Of a stretch of 64,000 nt of DNA, positions 10,707 through 24,407 are shown piece after piece. The translations under genes and the position numbers were made by a program. The stretch comes from Endomychus coccineus (lineage: Eukaryota; Arthropoda; Insecta; Coleoptera; Endomychidae), in NCBI GenBank assembly GCA_958510875.1, contig OY294067.1, positions 256,185,736 to 256,249,735 on the forward strand, written 5' to 3'. Numbering within the stretch: the stretch's first letter is position 1; every line of letters starts with the position of its first letter. A model generated the notes under the pieces. The model saw nothing but the letters and a program-made list of their open reading frames with translations. It was not told the DNA's origin and did no database searches.

Positions 10707-10768
10707 AATTTTCCGTTTCTGGGAATCGAACCCGAATCTACCAGGTATTCTAGACCGACCGCCGTTGT
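10707..10768 (-). repeat. tRNA-like / SINE-like fragment
   Basis: On the minus strand, GGGTTCGATTCCC matches the T-arm/B box of RNA polymerase III promoters. It is preceded by CGGTCGGTCTAGAATACC, which resembles the end of a D arm and an anticodon region. No full cloverleaf with acceptor stem can be drawn, so a tRNA-derived SINE head or tRNA relic is likelier than a working tRNA. Confidence 0.35.
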
Positions 10769-10792
10769 TTATAAACTGTAAACTTTGAGAGT

Positions 10793-11012
10793 TTCGATTT
10801 TTTAAAATTTTCAACCCTTCAGAAAAGGGTGTGTTTTTTTTTCAAAATTTGAATATGATAGGATCTTTCGATTTTGAGTTATCGTGTAGACGGCAAGGTT
10901 TTCGTGACATACATCCAGACAGACAGACGGATGAAAAATTCTATGGTGCAGGAATTTTTGTTCTAGGACTTATTTTAACAATTTTTGAAACAGCTTCAGT
11001 AAATGCAATATA
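10793..11012 (+). repeat. Dispersed repeat, copy B
   Basis: This is the longer partner of 2698-2862. It has the same TTTTCAACCCTTCAG start, a GC-richer middle (CATCCAGACAGACAGACGG) and the same 'GAATTTTTGTTCTAGGAC ... AGCTTCAG' end. Family not recognised. Confidence 0.5.
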
Positions 11013-11812
11013 CTCTTCGAACTCTGTCGAGTATAATAATCGGAAAATAGACACATACAATTTGAAATTTGTAATATACTATGATCACGACTTGACTGAA
11101 GTTTTACGGATGAATTAAAATGATTACCCAAAATATCAAAATCGAATGAAAAATTTAATTTTCAATCAATTGATATCCAGTCAATACGAATTTGGATTTA
11201 TTCGTTTTGCTTATCATAGAATTAGTTATTTTCAAAACAGAATAATTTCTAGTTCTACGTGCAATATTTCCAGTCAAGCAATAATAAACAAAATTTCTCA
11301 TATTTTATCCAATATAATCTGGAATAATTATATCAAAATAGCCAAAATAACCATCCTTTATCAACACTCCAAAGCAAATAATCTATCACACTGACAAAAT
11401 TTAATATGTAGTTAGCTTTCGTTATTTTTCTCAATTATCTTGGGGATAGGACTACCCTACCGCCGAGGGTACCATCAAGTGACAACACGTTTCATGATGG
11501 AGTACCTCCTGGGTAACGTGGAAAACTTCATTTAATATTTATAAATGTAATTTTAAATGTTATTCAAAGCCGAATAAAATTATACATCATGACCTAACCA
11601 TCTAGTAAGCTATACTACAGTTTAGGGCGTAGTAGCTTTATTTTTTTATATTAAATTTTCTTTTCTACTAGTTACATTTACATTTCTGTGCGTACTTATT
11701 TGATTTCACGATAAATTATAATAAAACTATACTCACATTTCGTTATATCAGTGGAAAAAAAATTTAAAAAGACCTAGTAAATGTGATATTTTGGACTCAC
11801 AAATCTTCCCTG
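11013..11812. other. AT-rich DNA, nothing recognised
   Basis: A patch at 11440-11520 (CTACCCTACCGCCGAGGGTA) is GC-richer but matches nothing I know. Confidence 0.4.
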
Positions 11813-11846
11813 CCCCCGAAATATTTTTCTGGCTACGGCCTTGTTG
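11813..11846 (-). repeat. Orphan hAT-like terminal inverted repeat
   Basis: The minus strand begins CAAGGCCGTAGCCAG and continues through a C/G-rich run, the form of many hAT ends. No matching opposite end is found nearby, so this is probably the stub of an old copy. Confidence 0.4.
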
Positions 11847-12125
11847 TTTCAGGTTACAACATAGCTAACTTGGTAGCTGGCATCCTGCTACGAAGGTTGA
11901 ACTGGACATATTGACTTCATAAAATCTGATTTGAGCAAGAAGATAACCAGCGTCCTTTATGTACGCACCGGCAAAATTACTGGCACCTGTATTCAACGCC
12001 AAAATTAGGCGCATGATATCATATTTTCTTTGTGTTTGTACACTAAGTGTGATGCACCTTCCAAGTTCAATAACAAATTGAAAAAAAAAAGTTGCTAATC
12101 TTGCTTCTTAAATCCTACCAACATA

Positions 12126-13018
12126 CAGGGTGTCCAGGTTTTTGCACAAAATGTGAGACCAGTATTACTTCCAGTGGCGTAGATATACTTATTCAATAAC
12201 AATAAATTGACCCGAAAAGTGTTATCACACTGTAAAGGTTAATTTTTAGGAACAAACTTCGATGCAGAATTTAAATTGAAACAGATAAGGTCTCGTGATA
12301 TTTCTTTTTACCTGACACCGTTTCACGGCAAATTTAATTCTTGTGATTAATTACCACCACCGTGGAAATCGGGTTAAAATTGGAAAAAGAGGAACCTTAA
12401 ATTAAAAAGCGTCGTTGAGTCACAAAAATAAAATAAGCTGTCTTTTCTAATCTCTACAGCTATATATTACAAAGAAAGACCGAATAACAAATTTTTATTT
12501 CCAAAAATGTTTAAACCGTATAACTACAATGAACTTTAATTTATAGTGAGTCTACCAAGAGTTAACAAGACAAATTTGCAAAATTTTCTGTATTTTTGGT
12601 GTTGGTAATTAAATCACAAAAGATAAATTTGACGTGAGACGGTGCCAGGTACAAAGAAATATCGAAACCTTCTTTGTTTCGATTTTAATTTTGCAGTTTG
12701 TTCCTAAAAAGTAGACTTTAGAGGGCGATAACACTTTCGGGTGAATTTATTGTTATTAAATACCTATTTCTATGCCACTGGATGTACCAGTCTAAAATTA
12801 ATGCAAATATGGTAAACTATCTACGCATTCCAAATTTCATTGAGACATCTTAATTATCTTCGGAGATTCAAACAAAATTGAGAATTTTTTTATTCAACAC
12901 CACCCTACCCTGTATCTCAAAAATTAAGCATGTGGGCATATGTTAATAGGAACTTTTTTCTAAAAATCAAATTTTCTATCGACTGTTAAAGTTCTGCCAC
13001 TAAAACCTGTAAAAACTG
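12126..13018. mobile_element. Large palindromic MITE/foldback, copy 1 (left arm shortened)
   Basis: CAGGGTGTCC at 12126 and an ending ...CTG at 13018 are bounded by TA. Long inverted arms match each other, for example GACCCGAAAAGTGTTATCAC near 12210 against GATAACACTTTCGGGTG near 12730. The outer 110 bp of the right arm (12898-13018, with TCTATCGACTGTTAAAG) is absent from the left arm, which jumps directly from CAGGTTTT to TGCACAAA. The same family is complete at 53298-54371 and reduced to its outer parts at 44150-44347. No coding capacity is seen. Confidence 0.75.
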
Positions 13019-14049
13019 TATATCAATTGTGGTCATCGAACAAGTTCAAGTATTTTAATTCAACATCATCGTGTTATTTATACCGAAATGCAATACGTTA
13101 ACAGTTTTAACAGCTGATATGTCTCTCAACACCTTATATTTATTTTTCCCATTGTTCTCATTCAAATTTTGTCCATTCTTTGCTGAAATAAATAATTTTA
13201 CGAATCTGAAAAGTAAAAGTAATAATTACTTGACTATTTTGTAAGATCATATTATGCTATGAATTATGTGTAGAGAGTCCAAAATAGTGGGTAATAAGAT
13301 ATCATTTAAATCGTTTCAATACAATGGTGCTAAAATGTATCGTTCATTGTTGAAATATCATCAAGTAGTTTTTGTAATAATATATTTTGCATGGAAGTTA
13401 TAAGACTATCGTCATATAACTCATTAATTTTACACAGGCTATTTACTATGGACTAGATATCTCAATAGCTTCTACACCTCCCATCATTAAAGATAAAGAA
13501 GAGCCTGTCAACAAGTTTATATGCGGTATACACATAAAGGAACTATTATTTGTGACAGATTAGTGCCGCTGCAAAGCACAAATTGATTTTTTGTATACTT
13601 GCATTCAAGTCGAACAACGCCCACTTAAATAGAACGTATTGACGTTATGAAATACATCTGGCTGTTTAAGTTTATCCCAAATGTTTCGAATTTAGGTCAG
13701 CGTCGTATATCGCATATAAATCTTCGTTTACTAGTGAGTGCATCCATCAATGCGAATCTCGTTTCGCAACTACTTGTTTCTACAATAATTTATTATAGAT
13801 GTTGTACTACTATCAATTTGCGATACGGAAAACATATCGTTATTTATTTCTAATTCTACTTGCGCCACGATTGGAAGTGGCATAGAATTCGATTTTAAAC
13901 AATGTATTTTTAGTGGATTAGCATGTTCAAAACCTACTTGTTAGATAAGATAAACAAAAGATTTATGCGTTATTCGTCGAATGAAAATCAACTTTCGACT
14001 TTTTATTTATTAACTTTGATAATCCTTCGTTTCTGTACATTTCCAATGT
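13019..14049. other. AT-rich DNA, nothing recognised
   Basis: No frame or repeat stands out. Confidence 0.4.
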
Positions 14050-14285
14050 CTATAGTACAGTTTGTGGACATAAGCTGGCCATAGATAGACAGACACTTTT
14101 GCGCGAGGATTTGCTAGTCACCAGCAAAACAGCTGATTTATCCGTAGCGAGTTCTTTAACGACCAAAGCAATAAAAGTACACGCAAATCTCCCAATACTC
14201 GTCACATTCAAATCGCCATGGTTATGGGGTAAAACCAGTAGAATTTGTGGCTCCATGAAAGTTTCAATATATGCTAGGTCGTTAC
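14050..14285 (-). repeat. Dispersed repeat, inverted partner of 29795-30010
   Basis: Read on the minus strand it matches 29795-30010 at DNA level, for example GTTAAAGAACTCGCTACGG against GTTAAAGAACTTGCTACGG. Both translate to a stretch containing VVKELATDKS. Conserved translation in two copies hints at a coding part of an unknown element, but stops interrupt both. Confidence 0.5.
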
Positions 14286-14703
14286 ATTTAGTTCACAATT
14301 TCGAGTGTGCGCTTAAAATGTCGACGCGTGAGAAGAAAAATGCTATTATTGGTGCATTAACTTATTATGAAATATTCATTTATTGTCAAAGAAAAAAAGG
14401 AAGCGTTTAGTATAGCAAAAAATGTGGCTTAGAAGAGATCGATAACACTTTCCAGAGGGTTGCTCTTGATCCTTAATAAACATAATTAAGTCGTAGTACC
14501 AGAGGTTTGGTATAATATTTTTCTAGAAGTACTTCCCAACTACTGATTTTTTCACTATATCTCCAGCGTATGGATTGTTGCATTTTTTATAAACTTCTAC
14601 CAATGCGTTGTATCAAAGTTTTTAAAATTTTTATCCGGAGGATTTTATTTTCCATAATGATGTATCTTCGTCTATACACCTACATAAATCAATTCGGTTC
14701 CAA

Positions 14704-15773
14704 CAGTCCAGACTATGAACCAGAAAAAAAATGTCAAAAATTTTTTTTTGCATTAGCTTCAGGAGGTTCTCAGGATCATTCATACACCTTAAAACCTCTT
14801 GAGAACCCCACCCCACCCATTGGGGGCGAAAATGGCCCGAAATCTCCAAGTCTAGAATTGTGTTTTCTACAAAAAAAGGTATTTTGGCATTTCGATTGCA
14901 CCTAGGAGGTTTTTTGGGTCGCTGAACACGAATCCGTAGCCAGATTCACTTGCAATCCATCGTAGGGGTGGTCAAATCGACAAAATTGGCCAATTTCGCA
15001 CCCCTAATATGTTATTTTGCAATTTACGTGTTTTAGGCATTTCGAATGCACCAAGGAGGTTTTTGGGGTAGCTGAGCACGAATCCGTAGCCACATTTACT
15101 TGCAATCCATCGTCGGGGTGGTAAAATCGACGAAATTGGCCAATTTTGCACCCCTATATGTTATTTTGCAATTAATATGTTTTTGGCATTTCGAATGCAC
15201 CAAAGAGGTTTTTTGGGTCGCTGAATACGATTATGAAGCCAGATTTGCTCCGAAGTAATTTGCAAAATGCAAAAATAATAAAAATTTAGAAGCGTGTCAA
15301 ATTAGCCTTTTTTGTAAATTTCCCACACCCCAACGATGATATTTGACTAATTCTGGCTTTGGAATCGTATTGAGCGACCCAAAAAACCTCCTTGGTGCAT
15401 TCGAAATGCCAAAAACACGTAAATTGCAAAATAACATATTAGGGGTGCGAAATTGGCCAATTTTGTCGATTTGACCACCCGTACGATGGATTGGAAGTAA
15501 ATCTGGCTACGGATTCGTGTTCAGCGACCCAAAAAACCCCCAAAGGCACTCGAAATGCCAAAATACCTTCTTTTGTAGAAAATACAATTCAAAACTTGGG
15601 AGATTCAGAGCCATTTTCGCCCCCAATGGGTGGGGTTGGGGTTCCCAAGAGGTTTTAAGGTGTATGAATGATCCTGAGAACCTCCTGAAGCTAATTCAAA
15701 CAAAAATTTTTGATTCGAACTTACATGTTTTTTTTTTAATTATAGCTAAAATCCCGGTTCACAGCCTGGACTA
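14704..15773. mobile_element. Large foldback element with internal tandem units
   Basis: AGTCCAGACTATGAACC at the left end is answered by GGTTCACAGCCTGGACT at the right end, and nearly the whole length folds back on itself around 15290. Within the arms a unit of about 150 bp (GGCATTTCGAATGCACCAAG, then a TTTTTTGGGTCGCTGA block, then CAAATCGACAAAATTGGCC) is repeated about three times on the left and twice, reversed, on the right. No transposase is encoded. It looks like a non-autonomous foldback transposon; I cannot name its superfamily. Confidence 0.75.
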
Positions 15774-17524
15774 AAAGGTTTACTCATGTTTCCGGCTACA
15801 CAGAGATTTGTATTACCTTGAACAGACGAGACCATCAGATAAAAGTGCGTATTTGTTGGATTTTTTTTGAGTTCTGTCTTTACACGGTAAAGCGCAATTG
15901 TGGTTCGTCGTTTAGCTCGTCGGCACCGCATGCAAAACCGCGCGCATGTGTGTCTGTCTATGGTCAGCTAAAGCCTGTTTTAGACCTTAAGGTTCGAATT
16001 TGAAATGTAGGTTAGATAATTACAATACAGAACCGAAACCATACTATAGAGAAAAATTGACTGCGAATCATAGTGATTGCAAACAAATGAAGAGGTGAAA
16101 GGATCCCAAATTGTACTCTATGTCATTGCAATGAAAGTTTATTCGAATTTACCTACATTATGTGTTTTACAACTCTGTTTTACACGTAATATTCATTAGC
16201 TGACAGGTGAACGGTCAAAGTCATCAACACAATCAACCTTGCTTTCATGATATCACAGAGTAATAATTAATGCAATGTAACGGTGTGACGTCACACTTCG
16301 AAGACGTCATTTCAAACTTAGACCTCTGGGGTTCAATATATGCGTATGATATATATTTATAACCAGAAAAGCTCTGTTCGAATAAAGTACTATGGTTCCA
16401 TCTGAACTGAAGATGGATGTTAGTAAACACATTTCTTTTTTTAAACGATTTGTAATAGTACAAATCCGTACGACCTAATCGACAATCTATTTCATAGTGG
16501 TTTACGCAATGCATATACACACAACCAGAGATCTTTTTAAAGCTAGTTAAAGATGAATTCGGAAAGGCAGAAAACAGATATTACCGTAAAAATACGGAAA
16601 ACATTTTAGCCCGATTACAATACTTCCTTCACACTACTTATTTGAGGGAAGTGATGAGTATGGAAATTCGACCGTAACCAAACAACAAATATAATCTATT
16701 CATTTGCCAACTTTGGCGGAACATTCCTCCACTAGGTAATATCCAATCAGAAATGATATCAAAGGAAGATCTTTTTATGCTCAAAATATAATTATGACTT
16801 CATTCTTTGTTGGGCATGTAACTCTCGACGAGTCGCTAAATGAATAGATGGAAAAACCTTCATTTCTTCTGCAAATACAGAAGAATGCACAGGTAAAAAT
16901 CATTAAAGCGAACAAACCTGAAAACGAGTGGTCCCCGATTTCTGCTACATAACATAACCATATCCATCTCAGATTTCAACTTTCGAAGCATTTATTTGAG
17001 AAAAATTTGGTTCTATGGCTTGGGATTCATAGCGTTTCTACTAATGGGCATAAAGCCTTCTTCTTTACATGAACTGAAGACCTTGCTTGTAGAGAATCTG
17101 GACCACAAATTACCACAGGAATTCATGGTTAGTTTTTGTTCCGCCCAGCACATGAATCAGATCATATTACTAGATGGCCAATATCGTTCAGTTCTTCTGA
17201 AGAAGAAAAATAAATAGATTTAGGTGAGGCTTCTTGTGTTGAGGTTTTGTTCAGGAGATATGTCTTACAGAACATCTCGGATTTGATTCTTTCCCCAGCT
17301 GGTCTACTAACAACATCTTCAATTCATGTCTAACTCTGGACTCTGATCTTGATTTTGGCAAAATTGAGAAACGATAACGGAAACATTAGAAGATCTTTAC
17401 ACCCGAACAGTACAGCATAAAATAAGGGAGGCCAGTAATAAGGATTCGCTAGTTTCTGATATGGAACAAACCCGAGTTTTTCAAAAAAGTTAATTAGGCA
17501 AAAACAAATAAATTCATCATCATT
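15774..17524. other. No recognised gene
   Basis: The frame at 16996-17217 (73 aa, hydrophobic start, ends KKKNK) and the stretch to 17480 are slightly more coding-like than their surroundings but have no family resemblance. The 15890-15980 stretch is GC-richer. Confidence 0.35.
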
Positions 17525-18345
17525 AAGGGGCAGGGGTTTAACCCTTAGATGCATTTAGACCGCTTCATTGGGCCCATTGTGGCGCCTCATAATCAAAATC
17601 CTATTCTATTCTGGCAGATTTGTGGCTCGCCAGAAATCCAGAATATTACTTACACTGATTTCCATAAGTTCCTTGGGGAGCAGTTTTGCTTCGCCGAAGT
17701 AACGGTGTTTGAGGAATATCAAAGCTGGGCATTCCAACAGGATGTGAGAGGCAGTTTCTTCCACCTCTTTGCATTTCCTACATATAGGGTCATCTGCGTT
17801 GTCCATGGTATGAAGGTGTTCGTTAAGACGTCAGTGACCCGTAAGGATTCCAGTCATCTCCCTAATGTCCCTTCTATTTAGAGAAAGTCTTTGAGACCCT
17901 AGACACAGGCTCTTTGATAAAGAGAGTCTGACCTGCCTTACTGTTTCTGCCACAAGTCAGACAACTGTTCGCTCAGCTGGCCTCGAAGGACGAGACTCCC
18001 ACGCAGATTGATAAAGCGACCATTGGCTTTGGCCCAACAGGGTACCAGACGACTCCCGCCTGGCCAGGGTGTCAGCCATTTCGTTTCCTTCAACGCCACT
18101 GTGTCCAGGGACCTTGACCTTTGTTTGTTCTGGATAGTTAAGCCAATGCATTTCTGTATTCTTTGACTAGCCAACTTGAGAGCCCCCAGAGCCGACCGGC
18201 TGGCTGTGCAGATACGAGTATAAATGCCTATTTGTATAGTTTCTTCTCAGGTTTTCCAAGATGCAAGTCATAATTGCGTAGACCCCCGCTTGAAAACCCG
18301 TGCAGCCTAGGGCTAGCTATAGTGATCCTAGGCCGTTAGGATCGC
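17525..18345 (-). pseudogene. Non-LTR retrotransposon remnant: RNase H and zinc knuckle (R1/Jockey type)
   Basis: Minus strand, 5' to 3': GFQAGVYAIM at about 18290 (start of RNase H helix), then VKVPGHSGVEGNEMADTLAR at about 18110-18060, the diagnostic last RNase H motif with its Asp. After a frame change, DPICRKCKEVEETASHILLECP at about 17800 is a C-terminal zinc knuckle spanning C, C, H and C. The frame then decays to a 3' end carrying ATGATGATG-type short repeats at 17515-17525, consistent with a LINE tail. The element is 5'-truncated and frameshifted. It is a different family or copy from the plus-strand remnant at 6486-7390. Confidence 0.8.
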
Positions 18346-21300
18346 AAATAAGAAGTTTGCAAACATTTCAATAAAAAAATTTGAGAAATATCAAACAGAT
18401 TACTTTCATTAAAGAAGAGCTCATGTGGTTTTATAAGCAGTTTCATCCGAGACAAGGAAGCCGCCTCATCTTCATGAATGAAAAGGAGTGAAAACATATT
18501 TTTCCTCCACGTTTCATACATAGTTATTAAAGTTGTTGATATACTTGTTTATCACATTGAAATTACTTTAGAAAACATTAATAATATAATTTTTTGAGAA
18601 CTTTTTGCAGGAACCTTGGTGATTAACTTGTTTATACAAACTAAGTATAAGTTTAAACAAAAAATTATGAGAGAATGAGTTAACTACGTTTTTGATTGCC
18701 TGGACTAGACTAGACCAGTTCAATTAAAAAATTCGCTGTTCTAATACAAATATTAATCATTATTTTGTGAAAACTATTTTGGTAAAAATACTTTCACCGA
18801 GAACAAACATTTTTTCTGGGATGTTATTACATTTCATTGGATTTATCAAAGTCATAAGGATTTTTTCATTCAACCATTTGTCATCTAGGAAGAACACCAA
18901 CGGTGTTACTATTGTAACTCAGAAGGTTTATTATACGAGGTTCTAGTTGTGATTGTGAAACTGTTTCTTTAGAATTGAACATCACCAGGAGGTGTCTTCG
19001 TATGAACACGACATTTCAACGTACCTGGTTGATGCGACTATACTTTTTAATAGATTGGAGGGAATGCAAAAGAATGTATACGAAATTCATCGGACACCCA
19101 AATTAAAAATGTACTGGTGTTTCGTGAAGCGTATCGAGTTCCAGTTCTGTTCTCAAAGCATTGAATTCCAAATAACAATTTACCACAATAATATACTTCA
19201 ATTGAACGCTTTTATAACCACATGTCGACTCACGAAGTTCTTGGATTAATAATAAATAGTGACTAGCATTTCTAAATGTTACAACTCCAGACTACAGAAC
19301 AAATTGAGCATTCACAAAGACGTATTACTATTGGAAATACTCATTATCTAATATAATTATTAATTGAGAGATTCCAGAGTTTCAAAATTCTGAATTTGTT
19401 TTAAAAAAATGTCTCTAAAATTGATGAGTGTTAGCAAAATCTTCCAAAAAAAATTTTCATTCGGATCAAATCAAATCGAAATTATCAGGCATATCCTTTA
19501 AAGAAAGTTAATATGAAGCTATTGTTACGATATGCCGGAAAATAAATCCTCCAATGAGTTTAAAACTGGACCCAAATGATATGTAATTATTTAAAGACAT
19601 ATAAATGCTTCAAATATAATTATTTGTATTTATTTGAATTAATGTAAGATAATATAATATTTATCTAACATAATACTAAACCCTCTCGCGACATAGCTAG
19701 GTAGGTTGGCTTTACCATCTTCATCAACTTCACCTTGACATTGGCCTATATTTAGGAGAAATTGTTATTACCTATTGCATTTTATAATACCATTACATGG
19801 CACACATAACTTTAATAACTACTTATTATAGTATTATACTTAATCGCAGTACGTTCTACTGTAACTTTCTACTCTAATGTCTAGCTAGATTGTTCTGATA
19901 AAGACTTCACTACTTTCTTCTGCTTAGTTTCTTGAAATAAAATTAGATTTATGGTTTATCTTGTAGGGAACTAGATTTCTTCATATTTAAAAATTATTGT
20001 TTTAGTAGAATGTATTGGAAACTGAATGCGTTGGCTAAGTTGGCTTTTGTTATCTTTAAAATCATCGAATGTTAGAATCAAAAGAAAATAAAATTAAAAA
20101 AGTGTTATCACTAACCATAAAAAACAAATTACCGAAAAAGTTTCCAGCTATTTGGGTGGAGTACTCATCGAAATATCTTTGTTCATTCGCGGAATAGACA
20201 CATATAGTATAAAAAACTCGTTTCATTAGCCATTATAGCGTTCTTTGCGAAACTCCCCCTGTGGGGTCGTGCTCGAGAGCTAAAATCATGCCTAATGAAC
20301 CTAATTCTTGAATATACTATTATAAGCTAGAACACGGTCTACGCAAAACAGATGTCAAATTTTAAGATCAGTGAAGGTAAAATTGAAGAAAAAAATGTTT
20401 TGATTCAATTAGCAATTAATATTCAACGAATTAAGTTAAGAATGAAACTGTAATAGTGACAATCATGTAGTTTCTGATCAACGGTAACACCTATATACAA
20501 AATTATATTTACATATGTCCAGTGGTTTATACTGGAAAAATAGGTGGGTTGAGCTCATAAAATCTTCAAATCCATTTTACTAGAAACAAAAAGATCGCAA
20601 CATTATAAACACGTGTTTTTAATATGTTTGTATTTAGCACAGGGAACTCTGATATTTGAGAAAATTGTTTTTCTGCTATTTCTTGTCACCGTTACTGAGA
20701 AATATGGGTGGAAAAATCGTTAGGACAACCTAACCTAAGACGTATTTTCTTAAAAATCAAAATTGACGATGTAAATTTAACACCTGTTCTAATTAGTTCA
20801 AAATGTCATTAGGAAACATTTTGAAATTTCGCTCTCAGTTTTCCTATTAATATCATTTTCAGTATTAGGCAATATACATATTTGGGCTTCTTCTCACATT
20901 ATATCACAATTAAATTCGTACTAAAACATAATAAGATTCTACATCTGATTGTTTGTTTCCCTCAAAATCTTCCAAAGCACCAAAGATGAAGATACTAAAA
21001 GTATGGCGTCATGAAGTTGATTGTACCTGTGTTTCATATTAGAAATACTTAAAAGTTCATAAGATAAATTACAGTTTATACTTTGTTCAGTTAGTTAGAA
21101 TGTGACTTTGGCAAGTTCTAAAATCATTAGCCTCAAGTAATTTATGTAAACAAATTGGCAAATAGACTATTGTCTTTCATTATGTTGACATGAACGAATT
21201 GTTATATGAGCATTATTAAATAAGGTAGAATAATAATCCGTTAAAGAGTAGTTATTAGCGAATCTGAAAAAGAAAATTTTCATTGTTCATGTAAAACTGA

Positions 21301-22872
21301 ATCTGTCGAAATAATTTGTTTACGCCTTGAACATTTCAGAGCTAAAGAAACCCGTATTTAACGCCAATTTCACATTTGAATTATTGTTGTAATTGGATGT
21401 TGATCGGTTCAAAAATGTTAAATGTAAGCAATCACGGCCGGGCTGAAAAATTGCTTTGATTAAAAATATAAACAAAATAGTGGAAACGTGTTTTTGACTT
21501 TTGCCTGGATTGGGCGCAAATTGCAGAGAAAGAAAAAGGGAAAAATAAAGTGATTTAGTAAAAGAAAAAGTTTACTATAGCACGTGATATGACAGTATTG
21601 TGGCAATTTTCCTCAATCTATTATTTTTTACTAGAGAACGTTATTTCCCCTTTTTCGTGACCTGCAACTTGCCTGCAATAGAGAAGGAACGTCAATAACT
21701 ACTTGTACAGTTTTCAACTTAAAAATAAACTATATTCCAGTCAATTCATGATTATTTATTAACTTCTAAATGAAAATAGCTACATGGATTTTGGATATGT
21801 GAACTTCCCCTTTGTATTATCAAAGAATCCCTAAAGTGCATATTTACCATAAATTAATTAGATAGATAAAGTCTAAGTACCCATCAATTACTTTTAGTAG
21901 TAAATAATGACTTAAAGAATCAACAATATCGGAGTGTCATTTTTAATCAAAAAGAACGCATATGATTTTCACAGTTTTTTGGAGATTTCGAACTTCGGAA
22001 TTAAAGTGAAGCCTGTTCTGTAGCAACCTATTGGTGCATAACTACTATAACTTGGACTTGAACATGGTCAGTATAGTTCATACGAACAATGAACACATTT
22101 TAAAACCGAGAGTAATTTTACGACGTTCCAGTTTCGATAAATTAATCGCGGCACGCCACTGACAATTCTTCAAACACGCAAACAGTGGTTTTGCAGGTTT
22201 ATAAAGCGTTACGTTAGCGAGACCTAACAACCTACATGAGAGATCGTCTCTTGCATCATAACTGTTGTCTTTATTCGTTGCATTGAGTCACCGATATATC
22301 TGTTTCTGTTCTTTGAATTTATGTCGACTTGCTGAGCGAATTGCAAGTCTGAAGCCGAATAGAACTTACTTTCCGTTTCGTTTGTTATATTACGTTTTCT
22401 TTTATAATCGTGATTTTTAGATTACCAATTACCATTCCATTACCATAAGCATAACTATGTCAAATTTATATCTTTCGTGCGATTACCTCAGTATTCTGGC
22501 TATGATGGATATAAGTTGCACCAATTCTGATTATTAGGAATATTATGTAAAATAACTTGATATTCGACGACTATTACGTGTCTAACTACATCAAGTTTAA
22601 TCTTTGAGAATACGAATTAATTGATTGGCAAAATTTACAGATACGGAAGACTTTTCTGAAACAATCGAAATCGTCAATGTTTTAGTGTTGAAAACATTTA
22701 TAGGGTCCTATTTCATCAAGGTCGCGACAAACTCTAGAGAGTTTGTGATGTGGAGTGAAGCTTGCCAAAACTAATATAGCTCAAGGCAGCGCTAGTTGGA
22801 ATCGAGACAGGGAGCAGTCCTCGTCGGGTACCACGTGATCGCGGAATGCTGTCATCCACTGGCTAACCATAT
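18346..22872. other. Long AT-rich stretch without recognised features
   Basis: Frames are short and unremarkable on both strands. I looked for RT, transposase and GIY-YIG motifs and saw none. An 18-bp palindrome (CAAACTCTAGAGAGTTTG) sits at about 22730. Confidence 0.45.
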
Positions 22873-23814
22873 ATGCGAATCGGTCATGTTGAGGATACAC
22901 AAAGATTTTGCGCGCTAAACTTCCCCTATTGGAATATATGTATAAACAGCGGCAATGTTAAAATAGTTAGAATACACTTAACGATATTGACAGGATCTGA
23001 TGAAACAGAAAAATGTCGTTCATATAGACAGCGACGGAAGCAGAATTCGAACAATGATGGGTCATGCCCACTGAACTTGATATCATTTCGGATCGGATGG
23101 AATGATTACATGCACAAGATGTCATTAAAGATTCAATAAACAAAAGTTGTCATTATTTTATACTTCTTTTCAACACCGTCCGATGGTTCCAAAAGTTGCG
23201 GAGTCTGTCAATTTTTTTTTCTGAATACAATTTCGTCATAGCCAAAATAACGTCATTATTAAAAAGGAAAATTAGCTGAATCAAACGTATTGTGATGTTC
23301 GGAAGCCATCATAACGTAAAAATGAATTGGGATTAAGTATAATATATTTTTTCTACTTCTGCTTTGAAAATGCCAACTTTCAACATTAACTTCGATGTTG
23401 AAAGCAATTTTTTTGCAGTAAGTGTGCACCAAAATCTAAAGAGTGCAGGTAAGTACTTTTAAACCCAATTTTAATTCAGAGACAATTTAGATGTTTTATT
23501 AGAACGATAACATTTTATTTTAGGTTCAAATTAATGGTACAGTTACTGCAATTAGAAATATTAAGAGAAAATGATAAGTTACTCTATTTCTGGAGGAACA
23601 CTTTGGATTCATCATTACTTCCGCCCATTTTTACATGAATAATAATTGTTAGCTTTTCACAACTTTCCAAAACTTCAACTCTACCCTAGATGGCATACAG
23701 AAAACTAAAAATTCTTTACTTTGTCACTGTGGTGACGAATCACAGCTGTAGTGATGATGATAATGATAATATGCCAGAGAATTATGAAAATTCGTCGCTA
23801 TTTCTGTTTTGAAA
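22873..23814. other. No recognised gene
   Basis: An 88-aa frame at 22873-23139 has no family resemblance. The rest is AT-rich. Confidence 0.35.
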
Positions 23815-23890
23815 ACTTTTTGTTGAGGAGTAGAACACTTCTTGTTGCAAGGAGTAGAAGACCTTTTGTTGCAGGAATAGAAGAAGTTGT
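23815..23890 (+). repeat. Short tandem repeat, about 3 units of 24 bp
   Basis: The unit CTTTTTGTTG.AGGAGTAGAA (with variants) recurs three times between 23815 and 23890. Confidence 0.65.
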
Positions 23891-24407
23891 GTGTATAACA
23901 CGCGTAGAAAGATTTTATGTTGAACTCAAACAATTGTAACTTTCGACTTCGTCTCAGGCTGCAACTCTTGTTTTCGTTCGACAAAATTGCACATTCAGGA
24001 CTGTTGATTCAAATAAGCATTCCAGCCAGAAGTCATTTAACTGGACTTTGGGTGGTGTCCTGTCAATAATATGAATCCTCTCAAAACGAACATTATACTT
24101 TTATGTCGAATTGTGTTTAAACTGAAACACGTTTTAAACAATTCCATTCTAGTTGATGTTATTGTCATAGAGAAGAGAGCTCTGTATATTCCAGCAAAAT
24201 TATATAGTTGAAAATGTGTATGTCAATAAATTTAAGTTGAATCAAATTACGAATAATTTCCAGAAACTATGCAGGAAATTACTTAAATAGATTCTAAACA
24301 TGAATTGTTTGAGTTAGAAGATGGAAGAATTTGTATTCATCTAGAGCCGAATATTAAAATGAAAACAACAAATATCCCTAATCAAAACCTAATTACATAT
24401 TTCCTAA

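Noticed and set aside
10707..10768. A functional tRNA gene
   Set aside because: Only the T-arm/B-box part is convincing; no acceptor stem or complete cloverleaf can be drawn.
14570..14905. A 111-aa plus-strand frame and similar frames up to 15774
   Set aside because: They lie in the arms of the large foldback and repeat in inverted form; no coding pattern.
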